Part shown: positions 45,411 through 54,142 of the stretch, piece by piece
Layout of the letters: each line of letters begins with the position of its first letter
How positions within the stretch are numbered: position 1 is the stretch's first letter
Source: Micromonospora sp. WMMA1947
GTDB lineage: Bacteria > Actinomycetota > Actinomycetes > Mycobacteriales > Micromonosporaceae
Reading direction: 5' to 3'
NCBI RefSeq assembly: GCF_027497355.1
Contig: NZ_CP114909.1
Coordinates: forward strand, 5,289,001 to 5,353,000
DNA: 64,000 nucleotides
The notes under the pieces: model-generated
Seen by the model: only the letters and a program-made list of their open reading frames with translations
Told to the model about the DNA's origin: nothing
Database searches by the model: none
Translations under genes and position numbers: made by a program

Positions 45411-46154
45411 TCACCCGAGACCGCAGGCGCCGAGCGACTTCTCGTACCCCCGGAAGAACGATTCGCTGCGCTGCTCGGCGGTGCCGTGCGAGCCCTCGGC
45501 GAACCAGGGCTGATCCGGGTCGTCGCCGACCGCCAGCAGCCCTTCGCGGAACTCCTCCAGGTCACCGTCCTCCAGCTCCAGCGCCCCGGACCGCACGCTG
45601 TCCCCGAGGTACGCCCCGGCCATGCAGTCGGCCTGCAGCTCCTGCTGGATGGTGAAGTTGTAGCGGATGCCCAGCCGCACCTGCATGCCGTGGGCGTACT
45701 CGTGGCCGAGCAGGTAGAACAGGAACGCGTCGCCGATCTGCCGGAACGCCGCCACCGACCAGTTCACGTCGTAGGCGATGAAGTCGCCGGCCGAGCAGTA
45801 CACCGCGTTGTTGCGCGGCAGCCCCTGCCCGGCGCAGGCCACCTCGCCCTCGCGGCTGTAGGCCACGACCCGCCGGATCGGGGTGAACCGCTGGCCGGAG
45901 GCGCGGAACTGCTGCGCCCAGTACCGTTCGGCCAGCCGTACCGCGTCCTGGATGTCCTGCTGGAACTCGGCGACGCTGGTGGTGCCGTCCGCCCTGGTGG
46001 TCTGCGACTCGGGCTGCGCGCTGCTCCGGGGTGCGGGCTGCTGCGGCTCGCCCTGGTCGTAGCCGCCGGCCATGCAGCCGGCCGCGACCAGCGCGGCTAC
46101 CACCAGTCCGGCGATCGGCCCACGCCCCTGACGTCCCGCCCTGTCCCCCACCAT
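45411..46154 (-). CDS. Neutral zinc metallopeptidase-like lipoprotein (YpfJ type)
   Basis: A 247-residue exported protein: hydrophobic segment with lipobox A-A-G-C, then a spacer rich in Gln/Pro/Ser. A metallopeptidase domain of the YpfJ/PF04228 type follows, with H-E-Y-A-H and a following LQADCMAGAYLGD. Cys pairs such as VACAGQ and VYCSAGDF may form a disulphide. It is probably anchored to the outer face of the membrane. ATG 46154 follows GGGAGG. The peptide substrate is unknown. Confidence 0.82.
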   Translation of the reverse strand: MVGDRAGRQGRGPIAGLVVAALVAAGCMAGGYDQGEPQQPAPRSSAQPESQTTRADGTTSVAEFQQDIQDAVRLAERYWAQQFRASGQRFTPIRRVVAYSREGEVACAGQGLPRNNAVYCSAGDFIAYDVNWSVAAFRQIGDAFLFYLLGHEYAHGMQVRLGIRYNFTIQQELQADCMAGAYLGDSVRSGALELEDGDLEEFREGLLAVGDDPDQPWFAEGSHGTAEQRSESFFRGYEKSLGACGLG

Positions 46155-46337
46155 GACCTCCCGGCTGTCGCACCCGTGTCCCGCAGCAGTACCCCCGGCG
46201 GACGCCGGTGATGCTCACCGGCTCTCACGCACGGGCGTCGGGAAACGTTCACCGGGTCGCGGTGAGCTGGGGCGTCCTCCACTGGCGACGCCGCGGGGAG
46301 CCCTCGGGGGCACGAGCGGGGTAGCGGACCGGTGCGG

Positions 46338-46544
46338 TCAGTCCAGGCCGCGCATGATGTGCGGCTCGCCGTCGTCGTCGCCGAAGCAGCGGTGCAGCAC
46401 CTGGGCACGTGCCCACAGGTCCAGGCTGCTCGGCGGCCCGACCGGGCCCGTGCCGGCGGGTGTGGTGGTCAGCACGGGAGCCGGTTCCGGCGGGACCTGC
46501 GACGTCACCTCGTCGGTCATGTCCGCCCCTTTCGTCGTACCCAT
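46338..46544 (-). CDS. Small hypothetical protein (68 residues)
   Basis: A small Pro/Thr-rich protein whose last half reads SSLDLWARAQVLHRCFGDDD. ATG 46544 follows a full GGAGG at good spacing; ATG 46520 (AAAGGGG) is an alternative giving 60 residues. I do not recognise it and see no maturase or immunity gene beside it. Overlapping longer frames on the other strand look like shadows. Confidence 0.45.
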   Translation of the reverse strand: MGTTKGADMTDEVTSQVPPEPAPVLTTTPAGTGPVGPPSSLDLWARAQVLHRCFGDDDGEPHIMRGLD

Positions 46545-46699
46545 GCTCGCCTCCGAGCGTTTCCGCCACGTCAACGCCGACGGCGGGGGCGTGGACGCGG
46601 CGCGCCTGACCCGCGCCGGCCCGTACTCCGGTGACGGTAGCCCTCCGAGCCCGCGAGCACAGCCGTATTCCCGACGTCGCCGCAGGTCGCGGCCGTTGA

Positions 46700-46880
46700 T
46701 CACGCCGCGGCGCCGCGCCCGCCGGCCGGGCCGTAGGTGGCGCAGCAGGTGCCGCATCACGATCACCGAGAGCCCGGCGAGCACCAGCCCGGCCGGTGAG
46801 TGCGCGGCCTCGGTGCCACCGAGCGCGTGACCGAAACGGGACAGCGCCTGGGAGTGGTGCGGTGTCCGCGGCGTGACTGG
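46700..46880 (-). pseudogene. Possible remnant of a CDF cation transporter
   Basis: In one leftward frame, without any start codon, the translation contains GGTEAAHSPAGLVLAGLSVIVM, close to the helix segment after the His loop of cation transporters that commonly sit beside MerR cassettes. After VIVM the frame becomes Arg-rich and does not continue the family. It would be a decayed neighbour of the rightward MerR cassette. This fills the 412-bp gap before 46957; nothing else is seen there. Confidence 0.3.
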
Positions 46881-46956
46881 ACGGCGAGCGCTGTGCTCAC
46901 GAGGCGAGGTATTGCCGCTTGCATCCGGTACCCGGGTACGGGCTTACCGTCGAGAG

Positions 46957-47286
46957 ATGACCGACGACTCCTGGGTGCCCGGCACCTGCACGCTGCCGAC
47001 CGCCGAACGGCCGCTGCGGGTGGCCGAGTTCGACGGACTGTTCCGCGACGCGCTGCGCGGCGTCGAGCGGCGGTCCGACCGGCATCTGCGGCTGCACCTC
47101 GACCGCACCGCCGAAGCGGCTGCCCGGGACCTGATCGCCCGCGAGTCGGCCTGCTGCTCCTTCTTCACGTTCGACCTCGCCCGCCCCGATGGCGACACGC
47201 TGAGCCTCGACATCCGGGTGCCGGCGGCCCGTGTCCGCGTACTCGATGCCCTGGCCCTGCGGGCCACGGCCGCGCGGGGCCGGTGA
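46957..47286 (+). CDS. Conserved hypothetical protein of a MerR cassette
   Basis: A 109-residue cytoplasmic protein with WVPGTCTLPTAERPLRVAEFD at the start and ESACCSFFTFDL with adjacent cysteines. It is encoded immediately before a metal-type MerR gene (TGATG overlap), so a role in metal or redox handling is likely, but the protein itself has no known function. TACCGT at 46945-46950 is 6 nt from the ATG (leaderless). Confidence 0.65.
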   Translation: MTDDSWVPGTCTLPTAERPLRVAEFDGLFRDALRGVERRSDRHLRLHLDRTAEAAARDLIARESACCSFFTFDLARPDGDTLSLDIRVPAARVRVLDALALRATAARGR

Positions 47287-47738
47287 TGGGCGAGCCGGAG
47301 CTGCGCAGCGGCCGGCTCGCCGACGCGGCCGGCGTGTCCGTGCAGACCCTGCGCTACTACGAACGGCGCGGGCTGCTGGCCGCGCCCCGGCGGTCGCCGG
47401 GCGGGCACCGCCTCTACCCGCCCGAGACCGTCACCCTGCTGCGGGTGGTGAAGGCCGCGCAGCGTCTCGGTTTCACCCTCGACGAGGTCGCCGGCGTGCT
47501 GGGACGCGGCCGGGGCGCGGGCCTGCAGGGGCACGCGCGGCGCAAGCTCGCCGAGGTGGAGCGGCGGCTGGCGGATCTCACCGTGGTCCGCGACACGCTC
47601 CGGGCCGCCGTCGCGGCCGGCTGCGACGACCCGGTCGAGTGTGCCGGCAGCGCCTGCTGCCCCCTGCCGTTCGCCGAGGGCGCCGACCGGACTGCCCGGC
47701 CGGCCTCCGGCCCGGTGTCGCTACGGTCTGACACATGA
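47286..47738 (+). CDS. MerR-family regulator with C-terminal cysteines
   Basis: A 150-residue MerR protein: winged helix [35 protein letters not shown], a dimerising coiled coil, then a metal-site-like tail [17 protein letters not shown] with four cysteines. This arrangement resembles HgR/SoxR-type metal or redox sensors. It overlaps the preceding gene (TGATG) and the next gene (ATGA), so all three are co-translated. A spaced MerR operator was not identified. Confidence 0.88.
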   Translation: MGEPELRSGRLADAAGVSVQTLRYYERRGLLAAPRRSPGGHRLYPPETVTLLRVVKAAQRLGFTLDEVAGVLGRGRGAGLQGHARRKLAEVERRLADLTVVRDTLRAAVAAGCDDPVECAGSACCPLPFAEGADRTARPASGPVSLRSDT

Positions 47739-48070
47739 CGGTCGTCCGGTCCATCCTGCTGTTCCTGCTCGCCGCGCTCGCCGAGATCGGCGGCGCCTGG
47801 CTGGTCTGGCAGGGCTGGCGGGAGAACCGCGGGCTGCTCTGGGTCGCCGCCGGGGTGATCGCGCTCGGCGCCTACGGGTTCGTGGCCACCTTCCAGCCGG
47901 ACCCGAACTTCGGTCGCATCCTCGCCGCCTACGGCGGCGTCTTCGTCGCCGGGTCGCTCGCCTGGGGCATGGTGGTCGACAGGTTCCGGCCCGACCGCTA
48001 CGACCTCGTCGGCGCGGCCATCTGCCTGGTCGGCGTCGCCGTCATCATGTACGCGCCGCGGACGGGCTGA
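47735..48070 (+). CDS. UPF0060/YnfA small membrane protein
   Basis: A 111-residue protein with four transmembrane helices and the YnfA signatures [38 protein letters not shown] and [17 protein letters not shown]. The family is related to small multidrug-resistance exporters. It overlaps the MerR stop by 4 bp, which suggests it is the effector of the cassette. Confidence 0.9.
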   Translation: MTVVRSILLFLLAALAEIGGAWLVWQGWRENRGLLWVAAGVIALGAYGFVATFQPDPNFGRILAAYGGVFVAGSLAWGMVVDRFRPDRYDLVGAAICLVGVAVIMYAPRTG

Positions 48071-48080
48071 CCGTCCGCCA

Positions 48081-48500
48081 TCACTCGAACCGGGCGATGA
48101 AGTCCTCCGGACGCCAGCGGGCCCCATCGCTGAGGTAGTGGAAGTTGAGGGTCAACTCGGCCCCGCCGGCCCGCTCCGCCATCTCCCGCAGTGTCATGTC
48201 CAGGAAGTACCTGTTCAACGGGATGATCGCCTTCTCGCCCTCCGGATACGGCACGTGCAGCAGCGCGAGCGCGTGGCTCATCGGTGGGTGCGTGAGGCCG
48301 CGTTCGTCGGCACGGTAACTGCCGTAGGTGACCTCGGCGATCCAGGAGATCTCGCCGCCGACGGAGGCCAGGGGGTACCGGCGCAGCGCCTCTGCCAGCA
48401 GCGATCCGAGGGTGCGCTGGGGGCGTACGTCGAGAAGCACACGATGCGAGTCGACGTCGTCGCCCATGCACACGGAATCCCGGTCGATCGAGATCTTCAT
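48081..48500 (-). CDS. Hypothetical protein, 139 residues
   Basis: A cytoplasmic protein of unknown family. It begins MKISIDRDSVCMGDDVDSH and contains TLGSLLAEALRRYPLASVGGEISWIAEV and a long mixed alpha/beta end. The layout suggests a small domain with a charged N-terminal strand. It converges on the UPF0060 gene with a 10-bp gap and is divergent from the sigma-factor gene. Confidence 0.55.
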   Translation of the reverse strand: MKISIDRDSVCMGDDVDSHRVLLDVRPQRTLGSLLAEALRRYPLASVGGEISWIAEVTYGSYRADERGLTHPPMSHALALLHVPYPEGEKAIIPLNRYFLDMTLREMAERAGGAELTLNFHYLSDGARWRPEDFIARFE

Positions 48501-48613
48501 GAAGCGCACCGTAGTACCGCCTGTCACCTCCGGGAGCGGGCGGCGGTGATGAGTTTTCCCGCCCGTACCCGTCACATCTTCGACAGGCCACGACGAGGCG
48601 GGAGGATGACGTG

Positions 48614-49612
48614 ATGGGTGCGGAGACGCGGCGGGCGGAGCCGGACGTACGCGAGCTGGCTGAGGTCGGCGAGCCGGCGTTCGCCGCGCTGGCGCAGCGG
48701 CACCGGCGGGAGCTGCACGTGCACTGCTACCGGATGCTCGGATCGTTCGAGGACGCCGAGGACACCGTGCAGGAGACGTTCCTGCGCGCCTGGCGACGGC
48801 GGGAGACGTTCGCGGGACGATCGACATTCCGGGCCTGGCTGTACCGGATCGCCACGAACGCCTGCCTGGACCGGCTCTCCGCGTACCGGCCCGAGCCCGC
48901 GACCGGCGGCGAGGTGCGGTGGCTGCAGCCGTACCCGGACCGGCTGCTCGACGAGCTGCCCGCCGCCGGCGCCGACGAGCCGGAGGCCGTCGCGGTGGCC
49001 CGCGAGACGATCGAACTGGCGTACCTGGTCGCGGTGCAGCACCTCGCGCCGCGCCCGCGCGCCGTGCTGATCCTGCGCGACGTGCTCGGCTGGCCCGCCA
49101 AGGAGGTCGCGGAACTGCTCGGTGACTCGGTCAACTCGGTGAACAGCGCCTTGCAGCGCGCCCGCGCCGGCATGCGGGAACACCTGCCCGCGCAGCGGCA
49201 GGACTGGACCGGCGACGAGACCGATACCCGAACCCGCGAGCTGGTACGCCGCTTCACCGACGCCGCGGTCGCCAAGGACGTCGGCGCTCTCGCCGCGATG
49301 CTGCGCGACGACGTGCGGTGCTCGATGCCGCCCACGCCCGGCCTGCAGATCGGCCGCGACGCCGTGGTGAACGACTGGATCGCGGACGGCTTCGAGAGCC
49401 TGGGCAGCATGCGGGCCCTGCCCACCGCCGTGAACCGGCAGCCCGCCGTCGCGTTCTACCTGTGGCAGGAGAGCGACGGTGCGTACCTGCCACTCACCGT
49501 CGACGCCCTGCGCATCACCGGCGGGGAGATCACCGAGATCGTCACGTTCCACGCCGACCGGTTCCCGCAGCTCGGGCTGCCGGAGCGCCTGCCGGCCGAC
49601 CGTACGCCGTAG
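48614..49612 (+). CDS. ECF sigma factor with SnoaL-like C-terminal domain (SigG/SigJ type)
   Basis: A 332-residue sigma factor. Region 2 is clear (HVHCYRMLGSFEDAEDTVQETFLRAWRR), as is region 4 (PRAVLILRDVLGWPAKEVAELLGDSVNSVNSALQRAR). A C-terminal domain of about 120 residues, of the SnoaL/NTF2 fold (RFTDAAVAKDVGALAAMLRDDV), is typical of the SigG/SigJ-like ECF groups and tunes activity without an anti-sigma factor. GGAGG at 48601 favours ATG 48614; GTG 48611 is possible. A DUF6069 gene follows. Confidence 0.88.
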   Translation: MGAETRRAEPDVRELAEVGEPAFAALAQRHRRELHVHCYRMLGSFEDAEDTVQETFLRAWRRRETFAGRSTFRAWLYRIATNACLDRLSAYRPEPATGGEVRWLQPYPDRLLDELPAAGADEPEAVAVARETIELAYLVAVQHLAPRPRAVLILRDVLGWPAKEVAELLGDSVNSVNSALQRARAGMREHLPAQRQDWTGDETDTRTRELVRRFTDAAVAKDVGALAAMLRDDVRCSMPPTPGLQIGRDAVVNDWIADGFESLGSMRALPTAVNRQPAVAFYLWQESDGAYLPLTVDALRITGGEITEIVTFHADRFPQLGLPERLPADRTP

Positions 49613-49699
49613 TGCCGGTCCGGACGCCCGCGCTGCCCGGCGGCGCACGCGTCGCGGTGGTCGCGACCTCACCCTCAGGACGACGCTCGGAGGAACGAC

Positions 49700-50146
49700 A
49701 TGATCAGCAGCACCGGCACCGGCGTGGGCTCTCGCCGTTCGCACAGCTTCCGGCGGCTCGCCGTCACCGGCCTGGTCGCCACCCTCGGCGCGATGGCGGT
49801 CACCACGCTCGCGGCGGCGCTCGCCCGGGCCGCCGGTGTGGACTTCGAGATCCCGGACGGCGGCGGCGAGACGATCCCGTTGGGCGGGTTCGCCGTCGTG
49901 ACCGGATTCTTCTCGCTCGTCGGCGTCGTCATCGCCGCCGTCCTGTTGCGGTTCAGCGCCTACCCCGCGCGGCGGTTCGTGTGGACGGCGGTGTCGCTGA
50001 CCGCGCTGTCGATGGTCCCGCCGTTGATCGCCGGGGGCGACGCCGCCACTACTGTCACGCTGGTCGGGCTGCACCTGGTCGCGGCGGCGGTGATGATCCC
50101 CGCCCTGGCGTGGAGCCTGCGCGCGAGGAAGGGCGACCGGGGGTAG
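49700..50146 (+). CDS. DUF6069-type membrane protein
   Basis: A 148-residue protein with four helices: an Arg/Ser N-terminus, TM1 (LAVTGLVATLGAMAVTTLAAAL), a loop with VDFEIPDGGGETIPLGG, then three more helices. The fold and loop match small proteins annotated DUF6069, often encoded near ECF sigma factors. It lies 87 bp after the sigma-factor gene and may be part of its regulon. Confidence 0.65.
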   Translation: MISSTGTGVGSRRSHSFRRLAVTGLVATLGAMAVTTLAAALARAAGVDFEIPDGGGETIPLGGFAVVTGFFSLVGVVIAAVLLRFSAYPARRFVWTAVSLTALSMVPPLIAGGDAATTVTLVGLHLVAAAVMIPALAWSLRARKGDRG

Positions 50147-50187
50147 CTCCCCCTCGACGTTCAGCCGTGGTCGGGCGGAGCATCCGG

Positions 50188-50592
50188 CTACTCGGCCAGG
50201 GCTCCGCGACGACGCAGGGCCACCTTGGTGCCGCCGAACGCCACGAGCCAGGGCAACACCAGGAAGCCGCCGCAGCCGATCACGATCAGCCACAGCGTCT
50301 CACTCGGTTTTCCCTGGTGCTCCAGTTCGGGCCAGGTGAAGGCACTGCCGAGCAACGACAACGCGTAGAACAGGACGACCGCGATCGCGGCAGCCCTACC
50401 GATCCGGCGGCTGAACCCGACGCCCGCGGCGCAGAGAAAGCCGAGCCCGGACATGAGAATGGGGGCGAAGTACATACCGGACACGACGACGAAGGTGGAG
50501 TACATCGCGCCGGGGTCGAGATCCGACTCCGCCAACGGTGGCAAGCCGGCTCCGACCGCGTGGACGACAGCGGACAGGGCGGAGCTCACCAC
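50188..50592 (-). CDS. Hypothetical membrane protein, 134 residues
   Basis: Four hydrophobic helices (TFVVVSGMYFAPILMSGLGFLC; AAAIAVVLFYALSLLGSAF; TLWLIVIGCGGFLVLPWLVAF). GTG 50592 is chosen because GAGGAGG lies 5 nt upstream; the longer start at 50622 has no ribosome-binding site. Convergent with the DUF6069 gene. The family is unknown. Confidence 0.6.
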   Translation of the reverse strand: MVSSALSAVVHAVGAGLPPLAESDLDPGAMYSTFVVVSGMYFAPILMSGLGFLCAAGVGFSRRIGRAAAIAVVLFYALSLLGSAFTWPELEHQGKPSETLWLIVIGCGGFLVLPWLVAFGGTKVALRRRGALAE

Positions 50593-50792
50593 TTCGGCCT
50601 CCTCGCGCCGGGACGCTCGCACGCCATCGGGATCGATCCCTCAGTTCGACGGATCGGAGCTGTGGACCCGCTCCGGAGAATTTCCTGCGATCTACAGGAT
50701 TCGATCAGGAACACTCGGGCACTTCGATACGGACCATACGCCGGGCGCCGCCAGTCGGCGCCCGGCGCCACGTACAACCGAGAGGTGACACC

Positions 50793-51194
50793 ATGACCTT
50801 CCGCGCCAGGCTCGTCGGAGCCGCACTCGCCGGGACTCTCGCCGCCGGTGCATCGGCACTGGCTGGGGCGTCCGCGGCCAGCGCGCAGGCCGAACCCTGT
50901 GTTCAGCGCATCGCCGTGGTGAACAACGCCGCCTTCGTGATGTCCTTCAGTGTCCAGGCGAGCAACGGCCTGGAGACGGCGAACACCGACACCTACCCGA
51001 TCAACCAGTCGCGGACGATCGATCTCACCACCACCGCGCTTCCCGTCGGGTCCGATGTCCGGCCGGTGGTGGACGCGGTGGCCGGAGCGACGCGGACCCC
51101 GAGCAGCTTCGTGTCGTACTGCGAGAACGGGCAGACCGCCACGTACTCGGTGACCGGGACGACGTACGACTACTCGGTCACGCTGATCGGCTGA
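50793..51194 (+). CDS. Secreted small protein, 133 residues
   Basis: A signal peptide (about 1-32, ending SAASAQA) precedes a mature beta-rich domain with two cysteines (EPCVQRIAV; VSYCENGQTA) that may pair. The sequence is rich in Thr, Ser and Asn, as in small secreted actinobacterial proteins. The family is not recognised. AGAGG lies before the ATG. The 170-bp upstream region shows no other gene. Confidence 0.65.
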   Translation: MTFRARLVGAALAGTLAAGASALAGASAASAQAEPCVQRIAVVNNAAFVMSFSVQASNGLETANTDTYPINQSRTIDLTTTALPVGSDVRPVVDAVAGATRTPSSFVSYCENGQTATYSVTGTTYDYSVTLIG

Positions 51195-51265
51195 CCGGCA
51201 CGTCGACGCTTCGGGGCGTCCGCCATCGCGGCGGGCGCCCCGCGCTCGTACGCTACGTTGATCGA

Positions 51266-51667
51266 GTGCCCGTACCCCGGCTGATTCCCATCGCGCACGA
51301 GCCCGGCCACCGGACGGACACGATCGGCCGCTACGACGAAGGGCTGTTCCTCGCCTCGGCGTGGGATCACCACGCGTACGTGCACCGCTTCGACCATGAC
51401 GGGACGTACCGGGACTCGACCATCACGCGGGTTCCGGATCGAGGCGCGCTGAGTGAGGCACTCGACGGGCTGCTCGCGAGCCTGCCCGGCAAGGTGTACG
51501 GCGACATCGCCGTACACCTGTTCCAGACCCGTCAGGACGGTGTCGTGTTCGGTCTGGTCGACGAGTCCGGCGACCGGGCCGGCGACGGCAGCCACGTCGG
51601 CTGGGTCGAGTTGTATCCGGATCGCCTCGGGTTCCACGAGCCGTGGGACGGGCTCTACGACACGTGA
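51266..51667 (+). CDS. Hypothetical protein, 133 residues
   Basis: An acidic cytoplasmic protein with repeated Asp/His/Tyr residues (TIGRYDEGLFLASAWDHHAYVHRFDHDG; LGFHEPWDGLYDT). No known family. TACGTT at 51254-51259 ends 6 nt before GTG 51266, so the mRNA is probably leaderless. Convergent with the EEP-family gene after a 75-bp gap. Confidence 0.55.
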   Translation: MPVPRLIPIAHEPGHRTDTIGRYDEGLFLASAWDHHAYVHRFDHDGTYRDSTITRVPDRGALSEALDGLLASLPGKVYGDIAVHLFQTRQDGVVFGLVDESGDRAGDGSHVGWVELYPDRLGFHEPWDGLYDT

Positions 51668-51742
51668 CGGCCGGCGTTGTGGTCCTCACCGGCCGGAGCT
51701 CCGCCAACCGCTGGTTGACGGAGCCCGACACGTTCGTATCGG

Positions 51743-52612
51743 TCAGGATGCGAGGGAGAAGTCCGCCACGACACCCTTGTGGTCCGAGTTGGTGTCCCCG
51801 ACGATGCGGTAGTCGGTCATCCACATGACCTGGGAGCTCTCGATCCGCTTCCAGAAGTAGATGTAGTCGATGTGCCGGTTCCCGTGCGTGCCGGTCCCCT
51901 TCTCGCCGTAGAGGTTGTAGACGGAGCGGAGGTTCGGCAGCTCGTTGGCCTCGAAGACCTTCCACGGGAACTTCTCGTACCCGCGGGCCTTGTCGGCGCT
52001 GAAGTCGACGTTGAGGTCGCCGCTGACGATGACCTGGCCCTCCGCCTTCTTCTCGCGGGCCAGCTCCTTGACCTCCGCGAACTGCTGCTCCGCGCACCTG
52101 GTACGCGGAAGGTCTTCCGGCGAGCCGTTGTTGTCGATACCGGCGACGGCGTGGAAGTTGATGTGGAACACGTATCGTCCGGTCGCCTTGTGCCGGTACT
52201 TGACCCAGTTGTTGTAGCGCGGCGGCGGTGGCTCGTCGGGGTTGGTGTCGCACACGAACTTCGACCCCTTGTCGACCACTTCGAACATGCTCTTCTTCGC
52301 CAGCAGAGCTTCACCGGCAGCGTGCACCGAAGTGGTCGGGGCGTAGAACGTCCATCCGTTGTCGGCGGCCCAGTCCACCAGGAAGGCCCTGCGGGGGCCC
52401 ACCTCGTTGAGCGCGACCATGTCCGCCTTCGAGGTGATGAGGTTCAGGTCGTGGAGGAACTTCTCGTGGGTGAGGCCGTTGTAGATGTTCAGGTGGCCGG
52501 CCTGGAAGGTCGACGCCGCCGCGGCCGGAGAGACCGGCAGGAGGAGGGTCGCCACCGTGAGTGTGGCGCCCAGGGCGACGGCTCGCCGGACAGCTCGCAG
52601 GGTTCTTCTCAT
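51743..52612 (-). CDS. Secreted endonuclease/exonuclease/phosphatase (EEP) family protein
   Basis: A 289-residue exported protein: basic signal peptide (about 1-33, ending AAA) followed by an EEP fold. Catalytic-type motifs are LNEVG (Glu), the NFHAVAG region, VSGDLNVDFSADKA (Asp, Asn) and the final SDHKGVVADF (Asp-His). Such enzymes act as extracellular DNases or phosphodiesterases. ATG 52612 gives the signal peptide. It lies 77 bp after the GH43-like gene on the same strand. Confidence 0.82.
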   Translation of the reverse strand: MRRTLRAVRRAVALGATLTVATLLLPVSPAAAASTFQAGHLNIYNGLTHEKFLHDLNLITSKADMVALNEVGPRRAFLVDWAADNGWTFYAPTTSVHAAGEALLAKKSMFEVVDKGSKFVCDTNPDEPPPPRYNNWVKYRHKATGRYVFHINFHAVAGIDNNGSPEDLPRTRCAEQQFAEVKELAREKKAEGQVIVSGDLNVDFSADKARGYEKFPWKVFEANELPNLRSVYNLYGEKGTGTHGNRHIDYIYFWKRIESSQVMWMTDYRIVGDTNSDHKGVVADFSLAS

Positions 52613-52689
52613 GAATGATCCTTCCCGTTTGAGGACACACCGGGCCGGCGCCGCCACTGTGGTGGCGGTCGCCGTCCGGTGACAAATCG

Positions 52690-53796
52690 TTAGAGCTCCA
52701 CCTTGAAGTCGGCGTTGGCGCCGGAGCCCGTGATGACGAGACGCCCGGTCCGGCTCTTTCGCCCCGAGCTGTCGTCGGCGAGGTAGTTCCACGTCACCCA
52801 CGGCTTGCCGTCCCGGGCCTCGTAGACGTCCATCGCGCCCGGCCCACGCTTGTTACCCGGCAACGAGTACTTGCGCATGGTGTCGGGCAGGTGGGCCGCC
52901 GGACCCGAATAGGAGAACCAGGCCCGGTTCGGTCCGGGCATCGGCGAACACAGGCCGTCGTCGATCCGATCCCCGCAGAAGGCGACGCCGGTCGAGTAGT
53001 AGTTCTCCCGCCAGGCGTTGCCGGAGTAGAAGAGATACCAGGAACCGTTGTGGTGGAACGCGCTCGGATTCTCGATGACGGCGACCCCGCCGCTGTCCCG
53101 GTACGTGACCCAGCTCAGATTGTCGCTGCGGAAGATGACGACCGGATCGCTGTCGCGGTCGACGGTGCCGTTCGGGTTGAACTTCAACCTCATGACGGAG
53201 AGCGCCGACTCCGCCCCTTCGGCCCGCTGCCCGTCCCGCCAGGTCATCCAGATCGCACCCGCGGGACCGGCTACGACGTCCGCGTCGAGTGCCCACCGGT
53301 CGCCCTTGTCCGGGCAGGCGATCGGCGTGTCCTCGGCGTTGAACGGCCCGTACGGGTTCTGGGAGCGAGCCACGCCGATGCACTTGCGCCCGCCGTCGTT
53401 CTTCCTGCTGGCGGTGTAGAAGAGGTAGTAGCGGCCGACCCCGTCCTTGACGTGGTAGTGCGCCCCCGGGGTCCAGATCCCGGAGCCGGATTCGACCCAC
53501 GCCCCACCGCCGCCCGGCATGGCGTCGCCGGCCACTGTCGGCGAGGTTCCCACGACATTCCCGGCGCCCGAAATGGCGTACGGCACCTTCTTGCCGCCGG
53601 TGCTGGCACCGTAGGTGATGTACTTGTTGGAGCCGTCGCGCAGCGCGATGGTGTCGGCGCCAGGGAACGGGAAGTCCTGCGACTCGTCGGCCGGATCGAC
53701 GACGGCGGCACCGGCGGAGGGCGCGGTGGCGACGCCGGTCGTGGCCGTGAGGGCCACTGCCAGCCCTGCCACGAACGCGCGGATGGTGACTCGCAT
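52690..53796 (-). CDS. Secreted GH43-like glycosidase
   Basis: A 368-residue exported protein with a signal peptide (about 1-30) and a five-bladed propeller of the GH43 kind. Candidate residues are an early Asp near FPFPGADT, Asp in WALDADVV and Glu in VIENPSAFHHNGSWYLFYSG, the order typical of arabinosidase/xylosidase domains. The DPSVV motif is altered, so specificity is uncertain. It may form a transcript with the EEP gene. No CBM is attached. Confidence 0.75.
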   Translation of the reverse strand: MRVTIRAFVAGLAVALTATTGVATAPSAGAAVVDPADESQDFPFPGADTIALRDGSNKYITYGASTGGKKVPYAISGAGNVVGTSPTVAGDAMPGGGGAWVESGSGIWTPGAHYHVKDGVGRYYLFYTASRKNDGGRKCIGVARSQNPYGPFNAEDTPIACPDKGDRWALDADVVAGPAGAIWMTWRDGQRAEGAESALSVMRLKFNPNGTVDRDSDPVVIFRSDNLSWVTYRDSGGVAVIENPSAFHHNGSWYLFYSGNAWRENYYSTGVAFCGDRIDDGLCSPMPGPNRAWFSYSGPAAHLPDTMRKYSLPGNKRGPGAMDVYEARDGKPWVTWNYLADDSSGRKSRTGRLVITGSGANADFKVEL

Positions 53797-54142
53797 GAGG
53801 CTCCTCTGAATCCGGGTCAGATCCTGAGCACAGATCAAAGCATGCAAATACAACGATTACCAGAGCCGCGCGGAGCCGGCGGACCACGCCCACTTGCGAC
53901 TGGGGCACCCGTGGCCGACCTGCCCCGGTACGACTCGGCGCGCGGGCGCCGATCTCCGCGCGGATGTCCGTCATCCCTCACTAGCTGCCTGATCATCCGA
54001 TCAGCCTTCGGGGCGTGGGAGCCGCGAGGACCGCACCCGCAGGGCTTCGATGCCGCTCTTGGGTACGACTCGACCGGGCCGGCGGCCCGGCAGCGGACCA
54101 ACCGGGTGTCGTGAACTTGTCAGCTCAGGCTGGGCGACGGCG
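53797..54142. other. Intergenic region without recognisable gene
   Basis: This 346-bp gap between the GH43-like gene and the metH stop shows no coding potential I would defend. It should hold the GH43 promoter and the metH 3' end; no strong hairpin follows the metH stop. Confidence 0.5.

Noticed and set aside
46153..46830. Rightward frame over the small-protein region
   Set aside because: Arg/Ser/Pro-rich with no domain; overlaps a leftward gene with a good ribosome-binding site.
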